The position numbers were made by a program, and so were the translations under genes. Of a DNA stretch of 64,000 bases, positions 48,896 through 62,608 are shown one piece after another. Under the pieces are notes generated by a model. The model did no database searches. It was not told where the DNA came from and saw only the letters and a program-made list of their open reading frames with translations. The DNA is from Hydractinia symbiolongicarpus (Eukaryota; Cnidaria; Hydrozoa; Anthoathecata; Hydractiniidae): contig NC_079879.1 of NCBI RefSeq assembly GCF_029227915.1, positions 22,212,501 through 22,276,500 on the forward strand, in the 5' to 3' direction. The stretch's first letter is position 1. Every line of letters begins with the position of its first letter.

Positions 48896-51022
48896 TATAA
48901 TTCCTTGTTATTTCATGTTATGTTAATTGTAGACTAAAGTCAACATTTACAGTAATGATGATTTTTTGTTTTCAAATCTCACTGCAATTTAAGACAAGAA
49001 ATATTAATACAGCACATAGTGTCAAGCCAGCTTCAAAGTCAATAACATTTAAAAAAAAATACTCTCAAGTTGCTGAAGTAATATACAATTCTGTGACACA
49101 GGGGCAACACATGATGGAAATGTTATAAAAATATGTTGGCAAACTTATACAAAATGGTTGTTTTTAAGTTTTTAAAAACACCATAACTGAGATTTATAAG
49201 TATTATACACACACCATGAACCTATTAAGACATTGCAAGAGCACTATTAGAAATTTAAGGGTAGTAATAGTTTGGGAATACTGCTGCGGAATCTAATTTT
49301 GTTGTCAAACCTAAAAAATTGTGCAAATTTAAGAATAAAATATTGTGAACAAACACATTCTTTAATTCTTTGCAAAATCATTGTTTTGTTCTGTTAAAAT
49401 CCACTCAATATATCGTAAAATATTGAATAAAAGATTGCGAAAATCCATCCTCATTTAAAAATTGGAGAATTTCAGTTTTTAAATATCAAGCAAATTCGTG
49501 TACATTAAATTCATATTCTTTTCTTTTGCAATCTTTTCTTTCTATGGGTAACTACTGACTCGATAACAATACTGTATGCAAACAAGCAATAAAAAAAGAC
49601 AGAGCCAATGGCATTAGTGAGAATTAAATTCTTATTTCAATGCATTTTAATAAAATAACAAATAAAAAAATCAGCAAGAGTTATTTACAATGTGTCAGCA
49701 AAATCCAGTCAGAGAATTTTGCATCAAACTTCACTAAAAATGTGCAAACACACAATAAGGTCAAGAGTATAATAAAAACTATCATATAATGATTCTTATT
49801 ATTATTTGAAATTCAGTTACCCTGACACTGTAATAAAAGAGAGAATCTCATTTGGTTCATTATTTATAAATGTTTTTTTTTAAACAAAATGATTTTAAGT
49901 CAAAAATCCACCTAGTGCCCCCATTAAAAAATATTACTGAATAACTTAGTGCTCTTTAAAAAGAAACTAAGAAGGCTGAACTATTTATGCTAAATTTTAA
50001 GTTCGTTTTGCACAGCTTCCGATGTTATTTAACACAACCTCTTTTATCAAGTTTCAAATTTATTAGTATCGCTTGGGTGAAATATTAACTTTCGCCACGA
50101 AGACAATTAAGATATTAAGTTATAGAACGTAGTAAACGTATCAAAACATGTGAATTAGATAACCAACTCGTACAACTCAAGGATTTTTTGTAGTCAGAAA
50201 ATCTGACAAAGCAACAACAAAACATAATTATATGTTTTGTTGTTGTTTTTTGTTCAATATCAATTTATAGTTCAACATTTTCACCCAAAATACCACAATA
50301 TTTGTTTTCATTTCTATTGCATAAGTTAAAATCGTCATAAAACATTTGTATAAAATAATCAGTTTAAATTTTAAGCACAGTGAAAGACACAGTGAAAGAT
50401 GTATGAATATATATCCTTTTAAGCCACTATTTAACATCGTGAAAAGCTACTGATAGTTTATTATAAGATGGAGCAAAAGAGATTTTTTCAGGAATTATTT
50501 CTATTCAATAAAACAATAGCCTTTTGGAAAATATAACTTATTTAAGGGTAATATAACTTATTTAAGGGTAAGAAAAACAGATACAACTTCACTCGAAATA
50601 TTGATAAACTGATAACAGCAACCTAAAAAGCTACAGTATATATAAATATTTTAATATATATGTACAAAAGTTTTTTGTAATTATGTACACTCACCTGATA
50701 ACCACAGTTAATACTACAGCTTTGAAAAAATTATATATCAGTTTTTATGCAAATACTTTCCACATTGTTTATTCTAAGTCTAAGTGCATTCCAACCGTAA
50801 CTGACCAGTCCACAAAAGAGCTAATAAAAAGATTTTTTAAATTGCTTCGATGCAAAACTTTTGTAAAAATTCAGCTCACATTTTTATTTCAAACTTTAAA
50901 AACACATTTTTCTGTTTAAGAATTTTACATTAAAGGACTGAAAAATAATGCCAATGTGCCTGTTTAAAAAGGCTATGTTGAGTCTGATTTATAAAAATGA
51001 TGACCAAACAAAACTAAAGTTG
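48896..51022. other. Intergenic, MORC to ETFRF1
   Basis: 2.1 kb of AT-rich sequence with no gene seen. It holds a 15-bp-arm hairpin (50212-50245, CAACAACAAAACATA) and a 20-bp direct duplication (ATATAACTTATTTAAGGGTA, 50531-50570). Confidence 0.55.
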
Positions 51023-54000
51023 TCAGTTTTCATCATCAGCCTCCTCTTCAACAACATTTATGTCAATCACGGTATTTAATAACTCTTCTATGCTTCCATC
51101 ATCAATATCTTGGGCTGATGTGTCAGGTAAAGTTAAATCATCTGCAACTAATGATTTAATAAGTTTTAAAACTTTCTTTTTTAAGTTCCTTAACGCTTGA
51201 CTTCGTTTTGCTAATGTTAAACCAAGTGTAGAAACAGATTGTTTTTTCAAATCTTCTATAATGTCAGGATCGATGTCTTTTAGTTGTTGCGTTGATATTT
51301 TAAAAACACGATCTTTAATAGATGAAGAAATATTCATACTGTTTGAACAAACTGTACTAGTATTGTTTAGCACTGTATTTTCATTTAACGCAGCTGCATT
51401 TTGGGTACTAGTTATATGAAAAGTTGATGTTTCAGGAAGAGAAAAACTATTTTCATTTTCACCATTTTCTAATTTTACAACTTTGCTACCAGTCTCCTGT
51501 TCATTCTTATCATCATCGTCATCATCAGAATCTAAAGTAATTGGTCTCTTCCTTGTCCCTCTAAAAATGAAAGTATTGGTTAAAAAATTTAATAAAAACG
51601 AAATTACGTAATAATTTTCTTTGTAAGGGCACAAAAAAACAACAACTAATAAAACAATAATGTTCATTTTGAGGGCGTTGTTCTCTTTGACCTGGCAATT
51701 AATGAACAGTTTGACCATGTTGGAATTGCAATAAAAATAGATTGCTCGTGCAGCCAACATTAGCAATTATAACATTAAAGACCTTGTATTGTCAGAAGAA
51801 GATGCTAATTCAGGACTTCTTGAAATTAATCTTGCATGAACATTGGGCCCATTCTCTTGTTTAATTTCAGTCTAAAAAAATATGGTAACAATTATAATTA
51901 AATAACGAAACTTTTGAAAACATTGTGATAAAATATACAATTGAAAAAGATTTACAGTAGTAACTTGTTGGTGATTATTTGCACTTGAATTTGCTGTTAA
52001 GTTCTGTGATTCAGTATTTTTTAAAGGTGTGGTATAGCTTGGTTGGATCTGATGGTTGTGTTTGTTGGGAGGCAGACAGATACCAGTTTGTAGACTACTA
52101 CTGCTTGCTTTGCCCATGTGAAAAGTCCCTTTCAAGTGTTCTACTTCTCGTTTTAGTCTTGTTACTTCGTCTTGTTTTTGCTGTTTTTCATATTCTGCTT
52201 TTTCACGCCGGCGTCTTTCCAGATCAATGTCGAAGTTATTTTGTTGTATTTTCCCAGCTTCTTTCTGACGCATTTCTTTTTCTCTAAAAACAATGCAAAT
52301 AATTGAATTATTTCGCTCTTTTTATTCAAAAATTCGTCACAATGCTCTGAATATTTTCTATACTGTCTTCTGGGCCCACACATATGCAAAAGTAGTGATT
52401 TTATTTTCTACCAATTATCGATGTTTTTAGTCAGAACGTTGCTATTATTTAAATAGTTTTGACCAAGATTGCGGGAAAAGGATGATGACATATTTTTTTC
52501 TTAAATTTTATGAAGAAAAAGATTTTTGTAATTTGCATATTATTGTTGGTTTCAGTTTTTTACAAGTAAATTATAGACTGAAAGACTAAATCGTGACATT
52601 GTTTTTGTCTTGTTTTGTTTTTGTTTTAGCACCTTCTAATCCTTCTCAACCTACTCAACCAGCTTGTTTTTTGCTTTATGGAACCTTCCAAGGTGACTAA
52701 AACATTCTCCAACAAAATTCACTCTACTCAACTTTCTGTCAATTTTCTAGTCCTGAGAGCCTATAAACCTTTTAAAAATCAACCATATTTAACTAACATA
52801 TGAAATTTATGCAAACTATGCATACAGTATAATTTTTTTTTAAAAAAAACTCACTATAAAAAATTTGGCCTCCATATTTGTTTAAATTTTCTAAGTAATA
52901 ATGTTTTAAACATGGATACACATAGGCAAAAAGATGCAAAATGGTTTTAGTAAAGTCGAACAATGATGTCACACCTGCTTGTTCTACTGATGGACATGAA
53001 AAAATTGTATTCGGTTAAGATGAAGATTAAACTTGAAAGGATAAGTAGACTTATAATAACTGAAACCAACCAACCCTATTCCTAATTATTAAAGTTTTTG
53101 ACTGGTAAGTCCTCTTGCTTTGTGAATCTGTGCTTCTCTTGGGAAAACACAAAAATGTATTTAGGAAGATTCTATCAGATAACTTTTTCTCTTCTCCTCT
53201 ACAAGAAAACATATACCAGAATTTTCCAATTTCTAAATCCTTTATTCCATTGTGATACCATTTTACAAGATTCTTGCTATTTGTTTGACATTTTGATCAT
53301 CTTATTGTTGCAGTATCGTTGTTCTAGGTTTTTACTTTGAGGACTGACTAAAACTTTACTTACATCGATATTAAAAGAGTGAAGACTCACATTCTTTTCA
53401 ATTTCTTTTCATATGGTCTCACATTATCTACAGGTTCTTCCTCTTCTTCAGGGATTTCACAGGATTTCCATGCTGGATCAGGGTGCATATGACAATACCA
53501 TTTTTCTGGCAAGTCCTCCTTCTTGATATAATCAGGAAGTCTGCGCCATTTTAAGCAATTGGATTCATCACATTGGGCCCAAAGTTCATCAGGCTTTCTA
53601 AATAATAAATATATTGATGCTTGTTTCAAAATTATGATAACATCTCAATTCCTACCAATTCAATTTTATACCAGCCACTGAGATTCTGGCGGATAGAAAA
53701 GTTTATTCTTTGAGACATTTTAGAGAACCACAAATTTACTTCTACAAAATGTCAAAATTTAAAAAAAGCAGAGTAAGAAAACTGAGTAAGTTTCCATTCT
53801 TTGGCAGCGAAAAAAGATGCTAATAATATTTTTAAAAGGACATAATATTTTTATGCAATTGTAGTTAATTAAACTGAATTTTACTCTCCATATAATAATC
53901 TGATACGAAGTATCTATTGATGATGATACAAAATATATTTGTTTTTTTATTTGAAATCATTTCATAATGTTTGTGAAGTTCATGGTCTCATTGTATTTTT

Positions 54001-57000
54001 ACTTTCTCATATCTCCTGAAAAAAATACTGCAAGCAGCATGAATATTTTTTCATTATTTAACAGGATTCGAAGTGAGGATTAATAATCAAGTCAAATATA
54101 ACATGTCTTTCAATATTTTCAAAATCTTGAGTCATTCTTGAACCAAGGGTACACAATTTCTTGAACAAATATTTTATAGTAGACAAGTTGGATGGATGGA
54201 AACTTGTGGAACATGTTCACAAGGATTAGGCGTCTGAACTAGTAGCTTCTTTAGTCTTTAGTTTCTTGTCTGTGAAAGTGGAGTCTCTATCAAGCGCTCA
54301 TTCGTAAATAATTTTCTTAGCTATTCACTTTAAGGTCAAAAACTTTTGCGGATTAAAAAAAAACAGGAAATTTTCGCGGATGGCCTAGTTCAGATACTTC
54401 TCTGGAAAAAACTATCGTGGAGAGAGAAAAATCAAGACAAATTTTTGATTTCCATTTTTATTTTTAAACGATTTCTACAAGTTCAGGGTTCAAACATTTC
54501 GTTATTTCAAACGACAGGATTAAACAAATTTTGTTGAAAAATTTCGCGGGCTTTTCCTGACTTTCCCTGTTGAGTTTTTTGGAAAACATGGCGGGGAAAA
54601 AACTTTCGCTGTTAAGGCATTTTAAAAAATTTTGCAGGATAAACTTTCGCGAAAAGGTCCAAAAACTGCGGAAACGCGAAACTTTCTAGTACCAAAGGTT
54701 GTTTTTATTTCTAACCAAAACAAACAAGTATTAGTCTATTAAAAATGGTTTGTGATCTTTTTCTAAAGAAATATAGAAACAAAAGCAATGTTTGGGACTA
54801 TGCCCAATTTTTTTAAACTTTAACTTTTTGTATTAATGTTAATATTTTCGTTTATTTCGTGTGAATGGAGTTAATGCAGACAAACAGCCAGCCCTCTTCT
54901 ATTACGCTGTTATAGCTGTACGAGAACCTTTTTCTGTTATCATTTTGGTTGAAATAATCAAATTAACACACACAAATACATTGTAAACTTTGATTGCAAT
55001 CTCATACCTTATCAGTAAAAAAAAGTTGACAAATAAATTTTTGAATTTAGTCACTTTCCGCCAACTAAGTTTGAAATCGAAAATGACCACAAAAGTTTGA
55101 TTTTCCAATGCTTTTTTTTAAAAAAAAAAAACAACAGCATAAGAACAATAAAAACTATACAAATCAGTCAATTTCAATTTAATTTTTCATTTTGTCTGAT
55201 TTGAATATTTTGTCTGTTTTGGTCCTCAACTTTTTTTTCGACTATGTATCTTGTGCTACAGTTACTTGCGCTTTCCCAATATTAAATTAAATAACGGGTT
55301 AACAAAAAAAAGGTTGAAAAGTCGACAAAGAAACTCGGTCTGATAAATAAATCAGCAAAAATCGTTGGTGCGTAAAAATATTTGTCACTCAGCAAAAATC
55401 TGGACACATTTTGTTGACTTTTTTTGCCTGATAAGGTAATAAGGGGCTACCCATGATTCGATTTTAAAATGGAAAACGTAATGGTGATTTTTGGGTGTTA
55501 CTTGTGACGTTGGGAAGTATATTTATCTTAAATCGATTTCAGGAATTTCAGATGCAAAAAAATAGTAAATTACAACTTATCAACTGATCTTTTAGAAATA
55601 AAGTAAAAGAAATATTAACAACCTTCAAGAAGTGATTAAATTAAACATGTCCTGGCAATCTAGTCCAAGATATTAACACAAACACAGCACATTTTAAACT
55701 ACTGGTAATTAAAACGATCGCAATCCACCTCAAAAATTAAAAATAATATTCTGCTTGTGGTAGGGAGGCCATAGTGTTAGGAGAGTGCACATTGTCACAA
55801 GAGATCAATGCTAAATTTGAAGCATAAATTGAAATTTATTAGGGTTGGAGTAGTTGCGTTAAGAGTAAACATCCTCATGAGGTTTTTCATTCCAAAATTG
55901 ATTTGTGAGTGGCCCCGTCAGCAGAATAAATTTATTGCTTTGTTCAGATGAATTTTCACTTACGTTATGTTCATACCATCACTTGTATTGTTTATGTAAC
56001 CACATTTTTCATTCCAATAATCATTGAGTTTATGTCCCAAAGCTGCCATTGTTGATCGATATAATGGTGTGTAATCAAAATCTTGTTTATTGTGTGTTGG
56101 TTGTAAAGAGTCGCATTCAATTACACCAATCACGCCAACGCCATTGTCGTTTGGCTAAAAAGACAGATATTTATTAAAACCATGTGTATTATGAGATTAA
56201 AAAAAGAGCAATCTAAACAGTATCTGTTTCTGTGCATTTTATTGTTTTGATTTTTCCACAACAAATTGTTTTGATGTATACAGTATTTCAAAATAATTTT
56301 TAGGAGCTTTTTACAGAACCATGCGCTAAATGTACATAATGGTTAGACGCATGAAGCTAAAATTATAATGGTAACAAAAGATGGTGATTGTAACAGCTTT
56401 TTATCTTATTTCTGCATTCAGCATTTTCCAAGGTAAATGCTAAGTAGATTTTCAGGCAAAAAAATAATTTATCTTCAATCTTATTATTCCATCTGTTAAA
56501 ATATTATGATGAAGCTACAATATTGTTATAGTTCTTATAAAAGCATTAAAAAATTTGTACAAAGCTTATTTATCATTCTATTTTTATAAATCTTTCACAA
56601 TTATTCTTATTTACAAGTTCACTTACATCATCAGACAAACACTTCACCTCTTTTTTGATAATGGTAGTGATGGTAAGGACATTGATACAAATCCTGACTT
56701 ACTTTTAATTGACAACCAACTCGTACATATGGCTTTATTAGGCGATTTCGATGATACATCATAATGCCATAATGGTTGATATTCTGACTGAATCCAAAAA
56801 CAATTTTTATTTGTTTATACTTTATTGGTTTGTAAAGATCAACTTCTGTTTTGCTAAGGCTTTTTCTAATAACCACAGTTTTGACTTTTTCGTTGCGAAG
56901 AAATATTTGCATTCTGGGCTTCAAATAAAGAATGGACAAGTATGCCTAAATCAAAATAAATACAGAATTATGTCAATTTAGTGGGTTCAGGAGTTGTTCA

Positions 57001-60000
57001 CAAAGCATACATAGCACACATGTTACTGCATAGGCCATTATACTTTAAAAGACAAAATTTTGGCTGTTCATAATTTTGACACACAAAATATGCTGCAGCC
57101 ATAATTATCAGCTATTTAATTGTTTTGGCACACAAAACCGTTTTCATTCATTAAGGTATGTATTTTCCAAAACCATCAATCTCTGAGTTTTTTTAAAAAA
57201 TTTAAGACTAGTTGAATAGTCGTGGAAAAATCCACTTATTTAATGAAACAAACAGTTGCAAAGATCAGCGTTCAAAATAATGGATCGGGAATCGCAATGC
57301 GGAAGTTATTTCCTTTTACTTTGCATATTAAATTCACCAACTAAACATTAAATTTTGGAGATCGAAACTTTATTTAAAAAATACACCTTATTCCAGAAAA
57401 TTAACAAAACAGAAAACTAACAAGAATTATCAAATTTTGCAAAAATTAAATGCCCCTTATTAAAATGTTACAAAAATATCTGGAACATTAAATTTTAAAT
57501 ATATGCTTTTCTAGCAGTCACAATACAATGCTTTCTCGCACGTGTTTTCCTTCTTTGATTGACTCACAAAAGAATTAGTACCGTCCTGAAACATTTCACT
57601 CACTGGTTCTAAGAAAACAAGAGAAACTGGTTGTAAATGGACCTATTCTTAAAATAAAGATAAACATCTTTTCTGATTCATGTTATTTTGATGTTTTTTG
57701 TAAATCAGTTAATTAAACTAACTCTCTTCTAAAAGTTGTTACAGGCATTTGCGTTAATTTCCTTTATGTTAATTTCGTGATTGTTAATTTTGTGCCTTGT
57801 TAATTTTCTGAAATAAGGTATGATTCGAAGAAGTTTGTGTTATCAAACTGTAATGAGAAAATTCTAAAAAATTGAAAAACATTCAGAAAACCAGGAAACG
57901 ATTAAAGGTCAAAAAAATATGATGAACAGGAGGACAATATATTCATCTGTTATTTACTACTTTATTTATGGAGCAAATATTCAGAAAATTTTTGTATATA
58001 CGACCTCTTTGTAAAATATTTCAGGAGCAGAACTGTAAGAGCAGAATAGTTTTTTAAAAATAGATTTTTGGAAATAAATATCTGTATTATAATAAATACC
58101 CGTATACTTCTGTAAGTGGCGAGACGCACATAATGCGGTATAAAAATGACGGGCTAAACCATGGACTACGGGCTAACAACTATAATACAATAATAATACA
58201 AGCAAGTATTATTCTTAGCGTTTTTATTCTAATGATATTTTCAACACCAGGAGCTGCGTATAAATTCTACTTTTAGTGTTTTATGACGATGTGCAACAAC
58301 GATATCGTTAAAACATTTGGTTATCAATGAACATACAATTGTTTAAAAGCGCTAACTATCAGAAAAGCTATCGAAATTTTAAATAAATTTTTAAATGAAT
58401 GGACATTTTCTATTTCACACTCACTACTTTTGATATTAATTATTATTTTATTATTTATAATTATTATTTTGATATTTTTTTTACAAATTTTCTTTTAATT
58501 TTAGGAATAAGTATGGCAATTTTAAACTTTGGGGGATGTTTTCTTGTCATTTTAGAAAAAGAGTAGATTCGCCATTTCCACTTAAAGCGATTTTTTAACC
58601 TTTGTAGGATCATTTTCTCGTCGTTTTAGAACAAAATATGGTGATTATCCCACATCTTCATTCAAAAATAATAATACCAAAGTTTGTCTCGCTACCTCAA
58701 AACACCATTGTATGGTTTTTTAAATAATGCTGTATTTTATTTAAAACCATCAAAAGTTGATCCCATATTTATTTATAAACCGTTAGGACATGATCATATT
58801 GAGTTCAATCATCAAAATCATCAAAATGCGAACTTAAACAACACCATACTTTGTTCTAAAGCCATCAAGATAGGATCGTATTTTCGCAGATCATTTTTAA
58901 TGTTTAATTCGAACCCTGGAGATATTTTCACTAATAGCCCATTTATATACAAAATATATTATATAAAAAATATGTTAACCTATTCCCTCCATTCTGAAAC
59001 AGAATAGTTGACTCAATGTTTAGGAAATGGACCACATTTTGGTATCAAGAGATGATTCCAGTTATTTCTATCTGTTACAAAGTTATATTTGCCCTTAAAG
59101 TTTTTGGTGCAATTCAATGGCTACACAAATCTGAATTAACAGGGGGTCAGCTAGCGTAAAAAAAGGACAGTAAAAAGCCTTTTTTCAATCAAAAGTAGCT
59201 TACTTTATCCCATGAAAGATTTTGAACAAGCTGCTATGTTCTTGAAGATCATGTATAATTTGAAAATTCTAATGTTGATAAATGCCAGGAAACACCAAAA
59301 CTACACTATTTACGCTTTTAGGTTAGATACTTTAAAAGATTTCTATCAATATTTTTGAAATTTTGTAATCCAAAAAGTTTAGCTTAAATTCACGTCAAGA
59401 AAACATTTTTATATATTTATTTATATATTCTTTTGTTGTTAAAGTTAGATTAGCATTTCACGTAAAGTTAAAAATAGTAGAATGCAAATAAAAAAAGCAA
59501 AGTCTTCGACCGATGTTTTAGAAGAAAAATGAGCTGGGAAAGGCTGTTTCCAGCCATCTGACAACATGGAAATTCAAAATTCTCCCTATGCATGCTACCA
59601 TGGACCATCCTTCAGGAGACCCTTATCAAAATTCCCAATGGAGGCCTAACAGCGTTAATTGAGAATTTCTAGCTAAGTCATTGACTAATGTACAAACATT
59701 AAAGTTTTGTGAACAATTTTGTTGGTCAAGAAAATAAAAAAAAAATTATCTTTTTGTGCGTATTACATACAGACTAACAAAGAACGTGTAGTACTGATCG
59801 TAGTAAAAAGGAGAAGAAGACCCACCCTAAGAGAATAATCTGATGCAGGAATATGATTTTGTCTTTCCTCTCGTTTATATTTACTACCAGCGGAATCAAT
59901 TATATCATCAGGGATGCGAATGTCTGTTTTATCCGTCTTAAAATCAAATTCACTTGTTTTGTCTTCCGTAGATCTTAAATTGGTGATAATAATCCTAGTT

Positions 60001-62608
60001 CCAGTCTTTTCTATATAGGAAAATTCTTCTTCAATTTCTCGGATTGTCTTGAGGACAGAATATCTCAAGATAACAGGTAGGGATTTCTTTTTCTCATTTT
60101 CATCTAAAATCTCTAAAAAAGAAGTATATAAAATAATAATAATAATAATAAATAAATCGTCAGATAATCAACAAAAAGTTATAAAAAATACCTGAGCTGA
60201 TTTTATCCCATGTTACTATAGGAACAATAATTGTGTCAGCATTAACTTGTCGAAGATAGGTTTGCGATAAATACCCTAAACTTCTTGTTCTATCACTGAC
60301 TGTGAACACCAATGCATCTTTTCCTAGTCTCATTGATCCAGACTTGAATCCATTACCATAGTGCCCAACAGGCATGTGACCTTTAACAGTAACCTAAGTA
60401 CAAGAGAGGTTATTTCAGTTTCAATAATGAAGCTTTTATTCCATCTAAACTTTTGATATACATGCAAACAGAAAGATGGTCTTTCTATGTCAAGTCATCA
60501 GCTTCATTTAACCCATCATCTCCAAAATTAACAAAATCTACCTTTATGGAGGTGATCATCTGTGCTAAATTTTATTTCCTGGAACTTGGTATTTCTAGGA
60601 ATATCGGACATTCAAATTTTGCTGATTTCTCCTACAATTTCCCTAGTAACAACTTTAGCTTAAATTTGAATAAGTTCTACCCTGTAAAAGATATTGCGCT
60701 TCTTATAAAAAAAGTTGTTATTTGTTGTGATAAAGTATAGCAATATTTAGACATTGAGCAAACCAGGAAGCACATTTAAAAACAATTTGAAACTAAGCCA
60801 TTATGTAGACTAGAGTATATAAAGTCCGCTTTGACAAAATTTTTTGGATTGTTTATGTTACAACCATTTTAGTTATCGCCTGTAGCAACAAGTGCTGTAT
60901 GTTAGAATATATAAATGATAGATTATTACAAAAATATCTTTTAAACCAGCCACTTATGTTTTTAGGCCTTTTTATCAGATTCTTGACCCAAAAAATGGTA
61001 CAAAGGTACAAATTTTCAGCATTCTAGCACTTGTGGATTACCAGATAATGAAATTCAAGTGTCGCTAAGGCCGTTGTCATGGAAAATGTTAGGAGAAAAT
61101 GGACAATATCAGCAAATTTTAAATGTCTGATATTTTGGACACCTCTTTATTTGAAAAACTGAAATTTGGTACATGTTTCTACCAGTTAGAGGAACTTGCA
61201 TACCAAATTTCATGCATTTTTGATAGGGTGGGTTATATCAGTTTTGAAAATCTGATGATTCAACATGGAATGAACCAGATTCTAAATCGCAGTAGTGGTA
61301 CAAAAAATACTAAAGCAGATTATTTATAAAATCTGGTGTAAAAACAGGTTCGTGTGGAGCCTGATCTGATTTTAGATCACCCTATTAAGTACTAATTTAC
61401 ATAATGACAAGGACAAGACTTAGAAGTTTCTACAAAACCTTAGTGACATGGAATTTGTTAGAGAACTTATACTGCATTTTGATGTATAACTCTCTCTAAC
61501 TATTCTCTGCATAACTTACGTGGTAGCAATTTAGTTCGTAATAAAAATAGAAAACCCTTAAAAATTTTAAGGGTTTTAAGAACCAAAAATCTATATCCTT
61601 AATCACGATTCAACAAATTGTGTTATTTACAATGCACATGGATAAATTTTGAATCCTGTAACTGTAAGTTTTGTGACTATCATACATACTGTTATTGCTG
61701 AGATAAAAATGGATGAAAAAATTATGCAGGAACTAAAAAAGAACCCTTCATTCTTGGTTATTGCAGACAATATGATATGATAATACACCCCTAGAAGGCT
61801 GTCAAATCCAACCTTAACTATTGCAAGCTCATTTAGATTCTTGCAACTACAACTCTCTGAACCCAGCCTTAAAATTCTTTTCTCTAGTATTGCTATAATA
61901 AAAACACCCTGTATTTTCTTTTAGGTAAGTGGAAGATCATTGCAGTGAAAACTCGCCCTCAAGAACTTTTTAGGGATTTCTTTGATTAAAAAAATGTGAT
62001 TATTACAAGATTTCTTGATTCCATGTCAATACTGGAAACATTAGTGGAATGTATACATGATGCATCAGTTGAATACGAACAGTTTAACAATACGTTTTTA
62101 TAACTTACTTTTTCACAAAATCCAAAACTAAAAAAAAAAAAAAGATTTACAATCAAATAATTAACAAAATACATTGGCACTCAACATATACTGACAGCTG
62201 ACCTTTTCAGGTTTTTGTAAAACGCATTTTAAATAAACATTTTTTAACACGCATGCAACCACCCTGTCAAATACACATAAGTAAGGTGGCCAGATAAGAA
62301 ATGCTGTTAAAAATACACAAAAATTCTCTGTCAAGCATTAAAAAGTATAATGCACAATTACTACATCCAAAAAAAATTGTACTGAAATATTATACTGAAG
62401 ATGTTTTAAATAAAATGAATGCATTAAAGAATTTGTCGAAATGTTTTTTTAATTTTCTAAAAAAAAATTGTATACCTTAACATTTTATACAATTTATCTG
62501 GCGTCATTCCATTTCCATTGTCAGTAAAAGTCATAGCTAGTAATCTACCATACCACTTAAGATCAATGTACAATTGACTGGCTTTAACATCTGGGTCATA
62601 CGCATTGT
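51023..62608 (-). CDS. MORC3: MORC3/4-like GHKL ATPase with CW zinc finger (5' partial)
   Basis: Nuclear MORC ATPase that dimerises on ATP, compacts chromatin and silences repeats; the CW finger reads methylated H3K4. Ten exons: 62608-62476, 62127-62109, 60393-60192, 60112-59826, 56945-56703, 56154-55964, 53597-53391, 52283-51956, 51871-51783, 51560-51023 (TGA). That is 744 residues, starting in phase 1. GHKL motifs are DNAYDPDV (motif I, Asn-box), TFTDNGNGM (G1) and [18 protein letters not shown] (G2). The S5-like part has [20 protein letters not shown] and [16 protein letters not shown]. The CW finger has [20 protein letters not shown] and [11 protein letters not shown] coiled coil ([19 protein letters not shown]) and an acidic, disordered tail follow. 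Exon 2 is only 19 nt. The first coding exon (WPFSAIAEL-type helix) is not found before 64000, so the gene continues to the right. MORC3 versus MORC4 is not resolved. Confidence 0.93.
54300..54700. repeat. Degenerate GCGAAACTTTC-type repeat
   Basis: An intron of the MORC gene with recurring words AACTTTCGCG, AAATTTTCGCGG and GGTC-AAAAACT at both ends, unlike the surrounding AT-rich DNA. Probably an old element; ends are not defined. Confidence 0.35.
57000..59760 (-). other. Long MORC intron, nothing coding
   Basis: A 2.9-kb intron between exons 4 and 5. A plus-strand open frame at 58684-59007 is not recognised. A stretch at 59540-59650 (GGCTGTTTCCAGCC, CCAATGGAGGCCTAACAGC) is GC-richer and may be repeat-derived. 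Confidence 0.4.
61551..61577. repeat. 27-bp palindrome in MORC intron
   Basis: AAAACCCTTAAAA and its complement meet around a single base. Function unknown. Confidence 0.7.
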
